A DNA stretch of 64,000 nucleotides from Datnioides undecimradiatus (GCA_008933995.1 WARS01000014.1:9471192-9535191), one strand, 5' to 3'. Positions 22,355 to 36,905 are shown, counted from the first letter of the stretch. A program made the numbers and translations. The notes: a model not told the origin generated them from the letters alone.

Positions 22355-25300
22355 GTGGCTAAATCCCTTTACAGATGTCCACATACACCCACCACCCACC
22401 CACACACTCTTCACAGAACACATATGGAAACACACCAGTGGGTTGTAAGATGTGCAGAGGCAGACACACACAATGAAGCTAACAGGTATTACAGGACATA
22501 TAAAGATAGACATGGAGCACCACTCTGCATGCTTTCACACTGTCTCACACATGCAGACACACATTCAGAGAACAGGAGGGGATTTCATATGAACCGTGTG
22601 TCAATGTCCTTAGTGAATACTGTTTTGATTCCAGTCACAGTTTGAATCGTCTGATTGGCCCGTGAGAGTTTATCATTTCTCATCATTCTAATTAAAGCTT
22701 CACGATGACTTTCCAGTCACACACAGTCAAAATAATCAACTGCACTGGAGTCATTCAGAGAGGCACATTCAGAGAGTGACATCAGACTCGACCAGACACT
22801 GACTCTTTTGTTTGCTGTTTGTGAGTGAAGTCTTCCTCATTCTCGCTGTGAACACAGTGGTAATTTTCCCATCCGGAGACTGACTGAAGGGAGCAGTAAG
22901 CTTTTTGTGGAGCCACCTGTCAGACCTGTTGTAGACATCACTCTCTGCTCGAGAGGCCAGTGCTCTCCTTGTTCAGCAAATGCACTTCTTCCTAATACTC
23001 AGATAGGCACTCCACACTGCCAGGTAGTGCTGTGTGTTTACGTGAGGGCCCAGCTCAACATCAGGGTCTGTGATTCAGCACCAACCAGCAGTTTCTTGGA
23101 TCCTAAAGACGGGATCAGGGGATTACTCCACTGGGACAGCCTGTTTCAGTTACTGGTATTTAAACCAGAGTCTGATTGATAGATTGATCATCACTGTAAT
23201 GTATATGTAAACAGTTTTTCCAGGTAAACAATGCTGACAATGTTGGTGTCACTACAATGTTATATGAAGAAAACTGCAGAGAAGGCAGCTTTAGTACCTT
23301 GGCATAGTCAAGTTAGTGCTCAGTCCGCAGATACGTCTCTCTGGATATTTAAATCTGGTGTCGCTCCAGTAGTGATGAGTTTTACATCACTCAGCAATGA
23401 TTGGGTCATCAGAGCTTAAGGGGGGAGCTACAGATAGCTACAGCTACAGATAAGGAGCATGGAGGATATTACTGAGTCATAAGCATACCGCGTCATTCTT
23501 CTCAGTGCCAGCAGGTGGAGACAAACATCCCACACTAGGGCTTAATGTTAGCTTAAGAGAATCATCAGCAGATGTAGCAGAGGCAGTGGAGAGTGACAGA
23601 ATGGGGGATATATAGTGTACACAGTAAAATGGACAATACCAGGATTTATAGATAATGTGATGAAATAACATTACAAGTACATAAAAGTTAGTCAAAACTT
23701 TGGATTCAATGTGAAGTGACTCTTTCTCGAGCCATTCGTGTGGATCATTCGGCGACGTGCTGCATCAGAGGTGGGCCTTTTAGAGTACATATATACACAC
23801 ATCATTGCCATCCACGAAATACTGACCAATCAGGCTTGAGCTGGTTTCACCTGCCTCCATGACTCCATACCTTACCTTTACAGTCATGAAATAAAGTATG
23901 CTGTGCTCCTTGCCGTGTGCCTAATTCGAAATGTGTTCATGCTGTGATCTGAGCCAGATCTCGCATCTCACACGCCCTTGTCTGTGTGTCCAACACAAAG
24001 GACAATTTAAATTCCCTCACACATTGTTTGAAACGCTGTTTGTATAAATGCAGTTTTTGCCAGACATCATAGATGCCTGATCAAAGCCAGTATCCAAATC
24101 ACTGCCTTCAAGCAGTCAAAGAAAAAAAGGTGAATTATTTCCATTTTAACGCTCAGTATTGCTTCATTCAGTAGCTGGCACTGATGCTGGCACCCCACAA
24201 GCAAACCATTACTATTAACTGAAGACTACCACACGCTAATGATTGGCACTTTAAATGTATTTTCAAGAAACAACTATTTTCTGCTGTTTTACTGACTAAA
24301 AACCAAAAAAATGATTTACATAATATTAGATTTTGAATATTATTATTACAGTTGTTGCTTTACTGTATACTATAGGTAAACTTTACTATTTATTTTCCCC
24401 CTTTGCATTATTTTCTTGTAGAATAACCCGTTTAAACCGTTGATTTAAATTCAAAGGATACTTTCAATTCAGCCTCAGTCTGCTTGGGAAACATGTCACA
24501 GTGAGCTTGCCTACCCTGACAGTGGAAGATCCCCACGGAACACAGTTTTTCATCTCATCACCTGTTTATGTAAATAGATTTGTCTCTTGTGGGAAAAGCT
24601 GCACGAGTCCCAAAGCACAGCTTGCTAATTAATTACAAAGGGAACTTGAGAAACAAGGCCAAAGATCGCTGCTGTGGAAGGATGTTTGTGATGAGAGCGA
24701 GCAGCATCCCACAGAGGCTGTTACAGCTGATCCGAGCGCACCAGCACACACCTGCACATCACTTCAGCTCATGGAGTAAGTTAGTGACCCTCATTGTTAA
24801 ACACCGACCCCTCACGTTTTGTACATTTGTTTTATCAAATGTGATTAAATTTCTGGATTAATATGCTTCTGACAGAGAAAAGATTTAGCTAGATTTAGAT
24901 TTATCAGAGAGGGAAATATGCTGAGGAGTCATCAGATCTGAACAGATAGCCTGAACTATAGCTCTGATGTCCAACTGTGCATTTTCCTCAACATTCAGCA
25001 GGGTTTCCTTTGCCCCCTTTGGAGGAATAGCAGAGCCAATCAGAGCTTCGAAGGTGGGATTAAGCATGATAATGTCATGTCTTCTTCCTGTTCCACAGAC
25101 AGAAAAATAGCAACAAATGTTGGTTGAAACTGATGCAACAGAACCAACAAGTTGTCCTATGCTGACTTACAGAAGATTGCAGTGGTCTTCGTCCACAAAG
25201 CAAATGATGAGTTATCTGACCTCTCAGGCCTCATCGCCAACCCTGCTGCCTTTTCAGCATTCTGTGAAGTTGAACTCAATAACACAACCAATACTGATCT

Positions 25301-26213
25301 TTGTTAACAAAGTCAATGTAAAATAGCGCCTCTCTGGTCTTCCAACCAAAGGTCTTTTACACTACAAGTCAGCATTTTCATGAAACAAACCAACACATCA
25401 CTAATAATGCCATTCTGTTTTTTCTGGAGTTATTACAGTGTTTGAGAAGGTGGATAAAATATTTGTGTCCACCTCTCTTCCCCAAAGGTCATCGCTTTAG
25501 TTTTAGTCATTTTAGTTTTTATATCTCAAGTTAAGGTCTTTAGTCAGACTCCATTAGAAAAAGGCCAGAGACTTTTTGTGTATTCAGGTTCACCGTCTAA
25601 AACATCCTCGGTTTTAAATGAAAAAACACCCCTCATTTATACCGCTCAACATATTTTCTTAATTTTTCTTGGCTCCAGTGTTACCCACATAAACAGCATC
25701 ATAAACACATCAAAAACACATTAGCCTACTGGCCTGAACCCTGCAGTTCCCTCTGCATTGCTATTCATGTTCCATCTCCTCCTCCCTGAAAAGAATTGGT
25801 CTTCAATTAAAGCCAACTGTCCGCCTTTGATATATGAGTGCTGGAATCGCTTTGGCACCGGGAAGTTCTTCACCACTTCAAGTCATTTGTTACCGTGTGG
25901 GAGCACATTAGTTTGAATCTGCCCCCTATTCCTTTTAACGCTCATAAGGGCACTGATTCAAATTTCAGATGAAAACAAATCTACCGAGAGGAGGCTAACT
26001 GTTGAGAAGCGGCAATATCTGTGAGTAATGGCCGACCTTGAGCTTTGAAACAGGAACAGAGGGTGAGATACTGTAGGTGATGGGTGGCGGAGGAGAGAAA
26101 GATCTGGAAGTTAAAAAGTGTGGAATTAGTTGGAATTATACATTTTGACCCATAGTGACCTATAACTTTACATGGTATACATGGTAATATGAGGAGGGAA
26201 ATTTCAGAAAACT

Positions 26214-26264
26214 GCATCATCATACTCATAATCATCATTATCATCATCATTATCATCACCATGA
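26214..26264. repeat. (ATC)n imperfect microsatellite
   Basis: CATCATCAT-type trinucleotide run with single-base interruptions. Confidence 0.85.
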
Positions 26265-26517
26265 TAGACAGATGCGAGGCTGTTTCTCCTGTAAAGCTAA
26301 CACCTCTCTTAGATTTTCACCCCTCATTGATGATGTCTGAGTCTAGGTTGGAAATGGGAAAGCGGGAGCTTGCAGGGACAGTAAGCAAGGCAGAGGGTGT
26401 GCTACTAATGTGAAACAAACTGTGCTGAAGTAGAAATATTTTGGGGTAGCAGGCGACCTGAAAGTGTGAAGCAACAAATTTGACTTTGGGGAAGAAAGAA
26501 GGCAGAAGAAGAGACTT

Positions 26518-26521
<4 letters not shown>

Positions 26522-26564
<43 letters not shown>

Positions 26565-26578
26565 GGAGGAAGAGAGAG
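26522..26578. repeat. Compound (GT)n(GA)n microsatellite
   Basis: About 13 GT units followed directly by GA-rich repeat. Confidence 0.9.
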
Positions 26579-27949
26579 ATGGGAAGAGATGTGATGCAGG
26601 CAGAAAAGGACAAGAATGATAACGCTCCACTGAGAATTTAGTAAGAGGTTCCCTTTTCACTCATGTACTTTAGCACCACAAACAAACCTGTTATCCCTGT
26701 GTGTAGAGTGACAGAGAGCTGGGAGCAGAGGGAGATGGGAAAGTTTGAGGATGAGCAGAAGGACAAAGAAAAGTGGTAAAGTTTAGAGATGACCAGAGAG
26801 AAAGGAGGAGTCGTGTAAGGAGAAAGATTAGGGGGGAAGGTTTCTCGTTAAGATTCTAATTTTGGTAAAACTCACTGAAGAAAAAAAAGGTGTTCAGTTG
26901 CTCACTTGAACTTCTTTAAGCCATTTCAAAATAACTGGATAGAATCTGTCTTCATCTAGACGTGAACCTACATAGAATTATCCCATGTATCTGCAGCTTT
27001 CCTCAGCTTAGTGGAGCTCTATAGTGGGTTTGTTAGCAACTTCACTGTTTTGGTTCTCTCTTAGATCTAAAAACCCACTGAACACTACCAGCTCAGCAAC
27101 AAACAGAATGCAGACACAGTTAGAGACCAGCTGGTGTACACAGCGGTGCATTTATCACCTGAGTAAACAGATATTTCCCTCAGGAGTTGGTGGAGACCAA
27201 AAACAGAGGTAAAAGGGAGTGAATACTGGGCTTATATTGATCCAGTAAACAAAGAAACATCATCTATAAATCATATGAATGTTGCTCTGTTACTCTGATG
27301 ATACGTCAGTGATCAGATGTTCAGATCCAATTCCTCAAAGTCAGTTATTGGACATTCATGATAGATAACCATATTTCCAGATAGTACATCTGTTTAAATG
27401 TTGCCACGTGGTAGCGTTTATGTTGTTGTGCTGAAGGAGCATTTGACAGTCCTGTAACGAGTATCACTTCTTCTTCCTCTCTTTGTCCTGCGCTATTCCT
27501 ACACAACCTGAGCTGCGTGGCTCTGTGCGAGCACACATTGCTGCAGAGCTGTACTTGGCTCAAGACCTAATCAGAAAGAAAATGACAGTTTAAATGGACT
27601 CCCGTTTATTATGTGGCTGGCATAGCAAGAAGGACATTTAAGTCATCCAGCTCACATGGAGGAGACTGTGATGTGGATGTAGTGTATGAACACAGTTGAT
27701 CTTTGGTGTCTAGGCCCCTCATAATGATACTTTAACACTAATCAATAATAAAATTAAAAAGTTAAAGTTAAAAAAATTAAAAAGACTCAGAGCAGGTGGA
27801 TGTTGAGTGGAGGTGAGGCTCATTCGGTTCAACTCAAGAACATGTTTCTATATGAACATCTATAATGTTCAATATTCTGTAATGAGAGGAGCATTGTACT
27901 CACTGCTCTGGACCACAGCCCCTCATTAGCACTGCATATTTCCATCCAT

Positions 27950-28072
27950 CCACTTTATGTAACCGCTTTATCCCTTTCGGGGTCGCAGGGATGCTGGAGC
28001 CTATCCCAGCAGTCATTGGGCAGAAGGCAGGGTACACCCAGGACCCTGGTTGCCAGTCTGTCACCAGGCCAC
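27950..28072. repeat. Dispersed fish repeat of the 'CCGCTTTATCC ... GGAGCCTATCCCAGC' type
   Basis: The blocks AACCGCTTTATCCCTTTCGG, GGTCGCAGGGATGCTGGAG and CCTATCCCAGCAGTCATTGG follow one another as in a very abundant short repeat of teleost genomes. I recognise the consensus from memory. I cannot name its parent element or find its ends here. Confidence 0.6.
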
Positions 28073-31000
28073 TGAAGCTTTGTATTGACTAATTTCAATA
28101 ACTTATCAGGCATGATCAGGAACGGTTTGATGAAGACAGAAGAAAACCTCCATGTTCTCTGCACTGGTTCTCTATCTTACTAAAGAAGCATCCTCCTCAG
28201 AAGCAGAGAAGTTGGCTGGACTAGATTTGTGGTTTGAAATCCCACCATTTTCTTTCTGTTTTCTACCACGGTTGGATGAATATGGACCACTTTTGACAGT
28301 GGCTGCACTGAACAAATCTCTCACAGACATGACAGTGTTGTTGAATTTCTCTCACAAGAAAGACAGCACATAAAAATCTTCCCAAACTGTTCAGCTACAT
28401 GGTCTTAATGTTTAAAAAGCCGGAACCTTCAGTTTGCTCAACCTGCATATAGAGGTGGACATGTCATGGTTTTGACTTTCTGGTTATTTCATATTTGTTT
28501 TATAGAGCGTTTTCCTCTTTTGTCTTTCTCTGTTTGCGTTCTGTCCTTTTCCCAACTGTGTCAGTGACTTTATCAGTCTCACACCTCTCTGGTCTGCCTG
28601 TCATTCCTGATGTATCTATATTGTTTGTCATTTTCTTTCTTCAATGTCAGTTCATCGTTGTACAAAGTGCTTTACGTTCCAACCTTTTCACAAGTGTTTC
28701 CAAGAGTTCATTGTGTTTACCTTGCCTTTTTTGAATTATGCTTTTCATGGACTCTGACTCTGCCTGTTTGTTTTGCGTCCTTTCTTTGGACCCTGCCTGC
28801 CTCAACCACTGTGAGCACTTGTTTAACGTTGAATATTCTGGACATATGCTGTGTTTTCCCATTTCCTTTGTAGCACAGTGTGACAGATAAAGTCAACCTT
28901 AACAAACATGTTAATATTTTAAATTGATAGGACTTATTACATCTGTGACGATATAGTGGAGACAAGAGGAGATGAGCTTTTGAACCAAAGTCTTCTCAGC
29001 TGAGTTTTAAAGCTCACCACTGGCCTTGGAAAAGAAAAAAAAAGAAACACTTTTTGACAGAAATTTCCCAGCATTGTTTCAGTTCAAAGCCCTGCAAATT
29101 TAAAAGTGAATGAAGAGTGCCAAGTCAACTCCAAGGTGTCAAAGTGAACTGCAAAAGGAATTTGAGAAGAAATGCCTCGGAACAGCTCAGTTATTGTCTT
29201 TGCCTTAAGACGACTAATACTTAATGAATATTTATCCTCCTGAAAACTGTCATATGTGGAATAGAAACAATACCATTAGACATGACATAAAGAATACGGG
29301 AAAGAAAGGAAATGAAGTTGATTGATTCAGTTCTTTCAACCGGTGTTGTCATAAGAGAATTGTCCTGAAGGAGTTTGAAAGAAAAACTGCGCGGTTTGGG
29401 TTTATTCATTACCATTATCATTATTCATTGTCAGTTGCCATTGAGAGCATGAAGTCACCATGGGAGGAACTAAAAAAGAATGAAGAGAGAAAAACAGGGA
29501 TTCCGTGCCAATTTGTAGGAAGGTAAGCAAGCTTGAGGGCAATTTGATTAAACCCTGCTGCATTATTCATCAACAGGCCCTCAGCCCATAATGCCTAAGT
29601 CATGACCACTGTCATTAAGATAGCACTGTATTTGTGTAAAAGGACTCAATCAGAGACACTTCTGCACGTGCTTCATCAACCTGGGAGCAGAAAATTCAGT
29701 TGTATTTTATCACAATTACACCGGCCCTGACTCTGCGCTCCCTTTTCTCCCTGACTGAGGGCAGACATAACATAATTCCTGTCAGTGGAAGGCCAGCCAC
29801 AGGGAGAGCTGTCTGACCCCGCCTGTCTGACAGATCTGGCTTCTTTTAACCAAATTACCGAGCATTTAAATGTGGTCATCATGAGTCTGCAGCAGGAGAA
29901 GGTGAGAACATACATCTGTACCCACACGTCAAACCTTTTTCTGCTAACTGATCAACAAGCAGCTGACACAGAGTGAAGGCCTACACATGAACACTGCTCT
30001 TCCCGAGAGAGGTGATGGGCAATTTTCCTGACAAAAATGTCACTGGGTGAACGAGAAGACACGCCCAGGTATTTACATTTCTGTGAAGAGGTTGATGGGC
30101 ACTTTCAGAATTACAGTACTACTCCTTGTCTTGGGTGTGTTTCCTATTGAAGGTCTTCTGAACACCTACAGCTGGAGACTGACACTGCTGCTGCCACCAC
30201 CAGCAGCTCCATCTGCCTAACGTTCAGTCATAAAGAGGGTTCACTAAAGGGGGTGAGTGTTTTTGAAATTGACAGCATTTCTATAATGAGTAGGCCAATT
30301 GTGGGTTGTCTGACCGTTGTTTTGGAGTTCCTCTGCCCCCTGGTGGTAAAGCAGCCACTCATGCATTAATCAATTAATGCAGCACAACAAACCTGACAGA
30401 AGATTGAGTTGATACAATAACCAATCACATATCTGATAGAGAGCAACATAAGCAAATGAACAAGCACAATATCTACACTCTTTTGGCTCTGTTTTGGTCT
30501 CCACCAGCTAGTTAACCAGCTAACTGTATCTGTCTGCTGTTTGGTGCTGGGCAGGAACTGTGCTGCTGAAACAATATCAGCATACTTGGAAGAGGTTCTA
30601 TTGCTGATTTTGAAACAACAAATAGGTTAACATAGGTACTTTAGAACTGGAGAGTATTTCTTCACTCGGTGATGAACAAAGAACGGCCCTTGAGGTTTTT
30701 GTCAACAAAAAATGGAATGGAAGATGTGTTTTTACTCTTCTGAAGACTGGGTCCAACACTGCTTTGATTTACCAATAGGCTCCATCAAAGCATTCAGTTT
30801 CACTTTGTCATATGGTTCTTTGATTTGATTGGTTAGTCTGTGATAGACAATGATAGACAAATGGTTCATCCAATTTTTTGCCAAGTATTCAAGAAGTACT
30901 TAAAAGTGCTTGTTCTTTTGCAAATGGTTGCAGCAAGCAGCCTTCCAAGATGCTCCTCTGTAACAAACCACCTGGCTTGTTGGGTTATCATAATATGGCT

Positions 31001-31654
31001 GATTTGATTTAGTACTACTTGTCTACAATAATAACCTACTACTTGTTACAGTAATAACCTGTAAATCTTCAAGATGATGTCACAGTGAGTGCAACCCAAA
31101 TGCAGACACTCACAACAAAAAGACAGAAATATGATAACAGACAAGGTGCAGGGCAAGGAATGCTTGGGCTGGAAGCTGAGAAAAAGGCAGGGAAGCAGTG
31201 CTGATGGGATGAGATGAGGGGCTGCAGTCAAAGGTGATGGGGCTGCAGGGATGCAAGAGACTGAATGGGGGGGGGGCAGGCAACAACAAGAAAACGAGTA
31301 AATCATGGCTGGAAGCGTAGACTGACTGGTGCAGACTGGTCCATTCTATCAGTCTGGAGGTGGAAGAGCTGAGTATTTGTAGAGATCTTGAGATGAGGTG
31401 CAGCTGGTGTGGCTCAGCTCTGACTTTACCAGGTACACAAACACACAGGGAGGGAGCCACTCAGGATGCACCTGAGCGCAACCTTATTCTCAGTGCAAAT
31501 GAACATTGAGATTCTAAAAATAAGATGAATACACATGTTTTATGTGAAACAGGTCTTAGCTAGTCAATCAGTCAGCTACAGAATGATATTGTGTGTACAA
31601 GTACCCAAAATGAGTTTTCTCCATGAGAAGGTTAGACTTACCAGATTAAGGTTA

Positions 31655-31905
31655 AGGAGCACGAGCATCTGGAGGAAGCTCAGAATAGAGCTGCTGATCG
31701 TTGGCATCAAAAGAATCCTCCTGGGCACCTTCTTTTGGACCTTTTCCAGAAATATCCAACTGCTCCCGACCTCAGGGATAGACCCAGAACACCCTGGAGA
31801 AATTATAAATCTAATCTTGCTTCCAAGAGGAGCTGGATAATGTTTTCTGGGAGAGGGAAGGCTGAGCTACCTTGCTTAGCCTCCACAACCCGGCCCCAGA
31901 AAAAC
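31655..31905 (+). mobile_element. Decayed LINE 3' coding relic, RTE/Rex3-like
   Basis: Translated in shifting plus-strand frames, the segment gives pieces resembling the C-terminal tail of fish RTE/Rex3-type reverse transcriptases. The arginine/proline-rich block RDRPRTPWRNY near 31778 is followed by a tryptophan-containing stretch and a proline/arginine end near 31890. It is heavily mutated, with neither 5' part nor tail identified. Confidence 0.4.
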
Positions 31906-34417
31906 ATTAGGAAAGGGATGGAAGAGATAGACATTCCTGAAAAACTACCTTATTTGGCAAACCTTTTCTTTGTGCGCCTACTTGCACCCTTTGTGTGGAA
32001 ATGTGTAAGCATATCTGTATGCCTATGTGTGCCAGTTTATGTATGCCAGCTCCTTTGTCAGCTAAAAACAAAAATCCATTAGTTTGCGTGGAAGCTGGCA
32101 ACCAAAGCTCTTTGAAGCCTTTGTGTCCGAGCATACGTGGAGCAATGTAATTCCTTTGAGCTCTGAGCACAATCTATTTCTGTCCACGTATGTCTAATTG
32201 AAATGTTGCTACAAAAACAATAAAATGAGGCAGAGGGGAAAATCCAATTTAAAAAGTTGATGAGGATGGGATTTTCTGGCTGGAATGATTCCCAGCACTT
32301 CAAGGTTCAGGTTACATTTCCGTTTGCATTCTGTTGACACCGTGGTTTGTGTGTGCAAGGTGGGTACAGATCCACACAGTACCAAAGACACTAATGTAGG
32401 AACACACACACAAATTCCCAATCCTGATGTGTCATTTAATGTTGTAATGTACTGAGAGCCATATAAAACACACTTTCATGCACATAAAGCAAAAGTAAGG
32501 GTTCTCCTGATTTTGTACAGTAAGGACTCACTAAGAAAAAACTGTGTTTCACTAACTGGCTTTTTATTACACTGCTGCTGGCTAACAGCATTAACACCTG
32601 CAGAGATGCTTTTTCATTCACTGTCTTAGTTGCTGGCATGGTGACGGCTCATAGAGGTGCAGAATGGTGATGGTAAATGCATGTACGTATACATGTTGTC
32701 ATGCTTTAGTGTCTAGTCTCTTTCCATTATTCTGAGTGACGTATCGTAGTATTAAGCCAGTTCTGTGCTGAGAACGATGTTTTGCCTGGTAGTTCTGGTG
32801 GTCAACATACCTATACCTGTGCCTAACGTAACGCAAACAAGTACAACCCCTCTGCTTTTAATTCTGTCCCGGTTTCTAGAGCAGTAAATAACATTTCCAC
32901 TGCGCAAGGGTTGGCAATGACTGACCAACTTGAACTGTGCACAATAGCACTTTGATTGTACACAGTCTATTGAAAACCAGTGTTTTTGGCTGTTGCAACA
33001 AAATCGTGGCTCTCAAATGACCCCTCTTGCTGGATTTGATTTGCGATATTGACTTCTTGCTCTTCTCCAAAATGAGAATCGAGCTGAAGGGTTGCTGGGA
33101 CTTCTCAAAAGCCATCTAACGAGTGCTGGGAGAGGTGTATCACCACATGAGAAGGCATCTTCAAAGCGGATGGTGACCAGTGTTAAATCAGAGAGGGCTT
33201 TGCTTGTTAGGGACCAGTCTGAAAGCATTTTGATAGCACTAAGTCTAATGCTTGAGTTTATCTGCTTTTCATCACCAACCTCAGGTTGGGAACAGGCAGA
33301 GAAAAGTGAAGTGTGGAAAAAGTCAACAGCTGGTGATTTGGGACTGAGAATTGAAGAGGTGAATCACTTAGCTGTGCTGGCGTGGGACTTGCCCTACCTT
33401 TTACTCCCTGTGTGTCAGTGAAAAGAATGTTTCCTTAAAAAGGGCTTGAACTTTGAGGCAAAGATAACCAGTTGTGGAAGATCTTCGGATACTTTGGATA
33501 CTTATGACCAATTTCTGATGACAACACAAAGAAAGTCCTAGACTACTAAAAAACAAATGGAGCTCTAGCAAAACTTTGATCAGGAAGACTTCACTGTTTC
33601 AGGTTTAGATGCTAATCTCATTCATTTTGTATGTCACCCTCCCTTGCACGCTCACTTTTAGGTTCCTGCTGTCATTCCCTAGGCTTCACTGAGAAATCAC
33701 CTGTTCTCATCTACTCTATCCATCAGCACAGAGACACACCTTCCTCTTAAGCCTGCCATGCTGCTCTCCCCTTTTTGAATATGTTGCTAACAAATCTCCC
33801 TATACATTCTGTGTGATTTTTCCATATCATCCGTCATTACATCATAACATAAACCACCTTACAGCCATACTTCATTCACCTGTGTCTTCTGATTGAACTA
33901 AAAAGTACAACAAAAAAAGTACAAAAGCTACTTCTTCTGCAGGAAAATGTTCCTGAGTGTGCTTCTGAATACTCTATATGCAGTTTGTTTGTTTAGTCCA
34001 GTGGTTAACAACCAGCTCAGTCCCAAGATAAATCTGAGGGGTAATGAGATGGCCTGTATGAAGTAAAATACAAAAACAAAGTTAGGCTATCTATACACTT
34101 AATCTAATGGGTTGCATTTGTATGTGAAAATAACAACACAAACCTATTAATTTACCCTGGATACAACATTTTCTGTGCTAAGATGTCGGAAGCTAACAGA
34201 GGACGCATTGCCTGGTATTTTCTGTGTTAAGTGAAATTCTGTCTAAATGGAATACAGTCTGGACTATTGGATGCCAAGGGTATGCCAATGTTCCTCTGAG
34301 AGAAACAGGAACATATTCTGTCATCACAGAGATAAATGCAAAGATAACCATCCAGCTCCATGGGATTTTTTTTGAGGGGGGATGGGGGGTATGTTTGGTC
34401 ATCCAAGCATTGCTCCT
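31906..34417. other. Non-coding stretch, nothing recognised
   Basis: Open frames here (for example 33092-33421) have no recognised family and no convincing splice context. Confidence 0.4.
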
Positions 34418-36028
34418 GATGAGTGCGGCTCCTGCTGAAGGCTCACAACACTGCCTTCAGATCAGGTGATGCACAGGCCTACAGCTTATCCAGGGCTAAC
34501 CTGAGGAGGGGCATCAAAAAGGCCAAGCACTGCTACAAGCTAAAGGTAGAGGAGCACTTCAACAACTCCGACCCCCAGCGCATGTGGCAGGGCATTCAGG
34601 CCATCAGTGACTACAAACCCAGCAACTCCACCCCAACAACCACAGATGTCTCCTTCCTGAACGAGCTAAATGACTTCTATGCTTGCTTTGACAGTAACAA
34701 CAGGGAGACTGTCACCAAAATCACACCCTGTGCAGACCACCAGCCCCTAACACTCACCTCAACAGACGTCCTTGCCACACTGAGCCGAATCAACGCACGC
34801 AAGGCTGCTGGTCCGGACGGCATCCCTGGCCACGTGCTCAGAGCATGCGCTGAGCATCTCGCAGGGGTTTTTACGGACATTTTCAACCTGTCCCTTGCCC
34901 AAGCAGCTGTGCCAACATGCTTCAAATCCACCTCCATTGTACCAGTGCCGAAACACTCCAGTCCGACGTGCCTGAACGACTACCGCCCTGTAGCACTCAC
35001 ACCCATTGTGATGAAGTGCTTTGAGCGACTGGTCTTGGCACACCTGAAGAACAACCTTTCACCCACACTAGACCCACATCAGTTTTCCTACCGCAGCAAT
35101 AGGAGTACGCGGAGGATGCGGCTTCTACAGTGCTGCACTCTGTGCTCACACATCTGGACAACAACAACACATATGCACGAATGCTGTTTGTTGACTTCAG
35201 CTCAGCATTCAACACTGTCATCCCCTCCAAGCTGATCACTAAACTTGGAGATCTGGGCATCAATACCTCACTCTGTCACTGGATAATGGACTTTCTGACC
35301 AACAGACCACAGCATGTTAGGTCAGGCCACTCCTGCTCCACCACCATCACACTCAACACAGGTGTACCACAGGGCTGTGTGCTGAGCCCATTCCTCTACT
35401 CCCTCTTCACCCCTGACTGCAGGCCGGTGCATGGATCCAACTCCATCATCAAGTTTGCTGACGACACCACGGTGATTGGCCTCATCAGCAACAACGATGA
35501 GACAGCCTACAGGGAGGAGGTACAGCACCTGGCCACGTGGTGAGCTAACAACAACCTGCTCCTTAACACTACAAAGACCAAGGAGCTCATCGTGGACTTC
35601 AGGAGGGAGAGAGGAGGCACGCATGACCCCATCCACATCAACGGGATGGCTGTTGAGGAAACACCACCTGTCCTCAGCCATCATGGTGAACTTCTACCGC
35701 TGTGCGATCGAGTGCATCCTGACCAACTGTGTCACAGTCTGGTATGGGAACTGCACCGTCGCAGAGCGCAAGGCACTGCAGTGGGTGGTGAAAACTGAAA
35801 AAATGCATCACAGGGGCTCCTCTTCCAACCATCGAGGACATCCAGAGGAAGCACTGTCTGCGACGAGCTTGCAGCATTCTGAAGGACTCCTCCCACCCCG
35901 CCCATAAATTGTTTGTCCTCTTGCCCTCCGGCAGGCGCCTCAGGAGCCTCCAGTCCAAGACCAACAGACTAAGGAGCAGCTTTTTCCCCAGAGCTGTTTC
36001 ATTACTAAACTCCACCCCATGCTGACCC
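34418..36028 (+). mobile_element. LINE (CR1/L2/Rex group), 5'-truncated and decayed
   Basis: The segment encodes the linker and reverse transcriptase of a non-LTR retrotransposon. It starts in the region before the RT domain and runs to the C-terminal end near 36000. The endonuclease part is absent. Its 3' end abuts a second LINE in the opposite orientation at about 36030. Frameshift near 35105, a stop near 35541 and a deletion near 35655 show that it is dead. Confidence 0.85.
34423..36010 (+). pseudogene. LINE reverse transcriptase, broken
   Basis: Recognisable RT blocks in order: [17 protein letters not shown] near 34799, [20 protein letters not shown] near 34972, then after a frameshift [16 protein letters not shown] near 35187, [17 protein letters not shown] near 35356 and the catalytic FADDTTV at about 35454-35474. 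The stop TGA near 35541 replaces a residue after a tryptophan. After a deletion of part of the thumb, the C-terminal tail continues in other frames (FYRCAIECILTNCVTVWYGN near 35690). The palm aspartates are present, but the frame is not continuous. Confidence 0.85.
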
Positions 36029-36029
36029 C

Positions 36030-36905
36030 CCCCCCAGAGCTGGCCCTCCTGACCAGCCTATTCAGTCTGTTCCTGTCTGCAGTTGTGATGCTGCTGCTCC
36101 AGCAGACTAGTCTGTAAAAGATGGCTGATGCCACCACAGAGTCATAAAAGGACTTCAGCAGTGCTCCCTGCACCCCAAAAGACCTCAGTCTCCGCAGCAG
36201 ATGAAGTCTGCTCTGGCCTTTCTTAAACAGAGCATTTACATGGTTTGACCAGTCCAGCTTATTGTTCAGGTGAACACCCAGGTATTTGTAAGAGTCCACA
36301 GTCTCAATGTCCGTTCCCTGGATGTTCACCGGGGTGTGAGGAGTGGTTCTGTGCCTACGGAAATCCACCACCAGCTCCTTGGTTTTCCCCGTGTTGATCT
36401 GGAGGTGGTTTCGCTGGCACCAGTCCACAAGGTCCTTATTGAGTTCTCTGTACTCCGCAGTTGTCGTCCCCATCTGTGATGAGGCCGACAACTGCGGAGT
36501 CATCAGAGAACTTCTACAGGTGACAGTTCTCAGTGTTGTAGGTGAAGTCTGCAGTGTAGACCGTGAAGAGGAAGGGAGCCAGAACTGTCCCTTGTGGTGC
36601 TCCCGTACTGCAGATGACAGTGTCCGACACACAGTCCCGTGCCCTCACATACCTGCCTGTGCCTGTTGGTCAAATAATCCAAAATCCAGTATGTGAGGTG
36701 GTGGTTCACCCCGGCTTGCTCCAGCTTATCCCTCAGATGTTTGGGCTGGATGGTGTTAAAAACACTAGAGAAATCATAAAACATGATCCTCACAGTGCTC
36801 CCAGCCTTCTCCAGGTGAGAGAGTGCTATGTGATGGAGATAGATGACAGCGTCATCCACTCCGGTGCCAGGCTGATAGGTGAACTGCAGCGGATCCATCG
36901 ACCTC
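36030..36905 (-). mobile_element. LINE (CR1/L2/Rex group), minus strand, 3' part
   Basis: On the minus strand the segment gives RT palm and thumb of a second, different LINE. Blocks are DPLQFTYQPGTGVDDAVIYL near 36890, FYDFSSVFNTIQPKHLRDKL near 36790, and, in another frame, LVDWCQRNHLQINTGKTKEL near 36430 and HLLRRLRSFGVQGALLKSFY near 36190. A frameshift separates the two parts within the catalytic FADD-type region. Its upstream (5') half resumes at 37655-38040 beyond a Tc1 insertion, with the RT N-terminal half missing. Confidence 0.85.

Larger units (their letters stand above)
21561..31654. other. Long non-coding stretch with microsatellites
   Basis: No supported exon in about 10 kb. Recognised contents are the CA-rich island (21970-22260), microsatellites near 22336, 26214 and 26522, and a short dispersed repeat at 27950. 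Open frames over simple repeats are artefacts. Confidence 0.4.

Noticed and set aside
21907..22645. Cysteine/valine-rich and threonine/histidine-rich small proteins
   Set aside because: They are translations of GT/CA simple repeats.
36826..36903. Extension of the Tc1 transposase frame beyond residue 176 as a novel C-terminus
   Set aside because: The last codons read through the junction into antisense LINE sequence; the fused tail is accidental.
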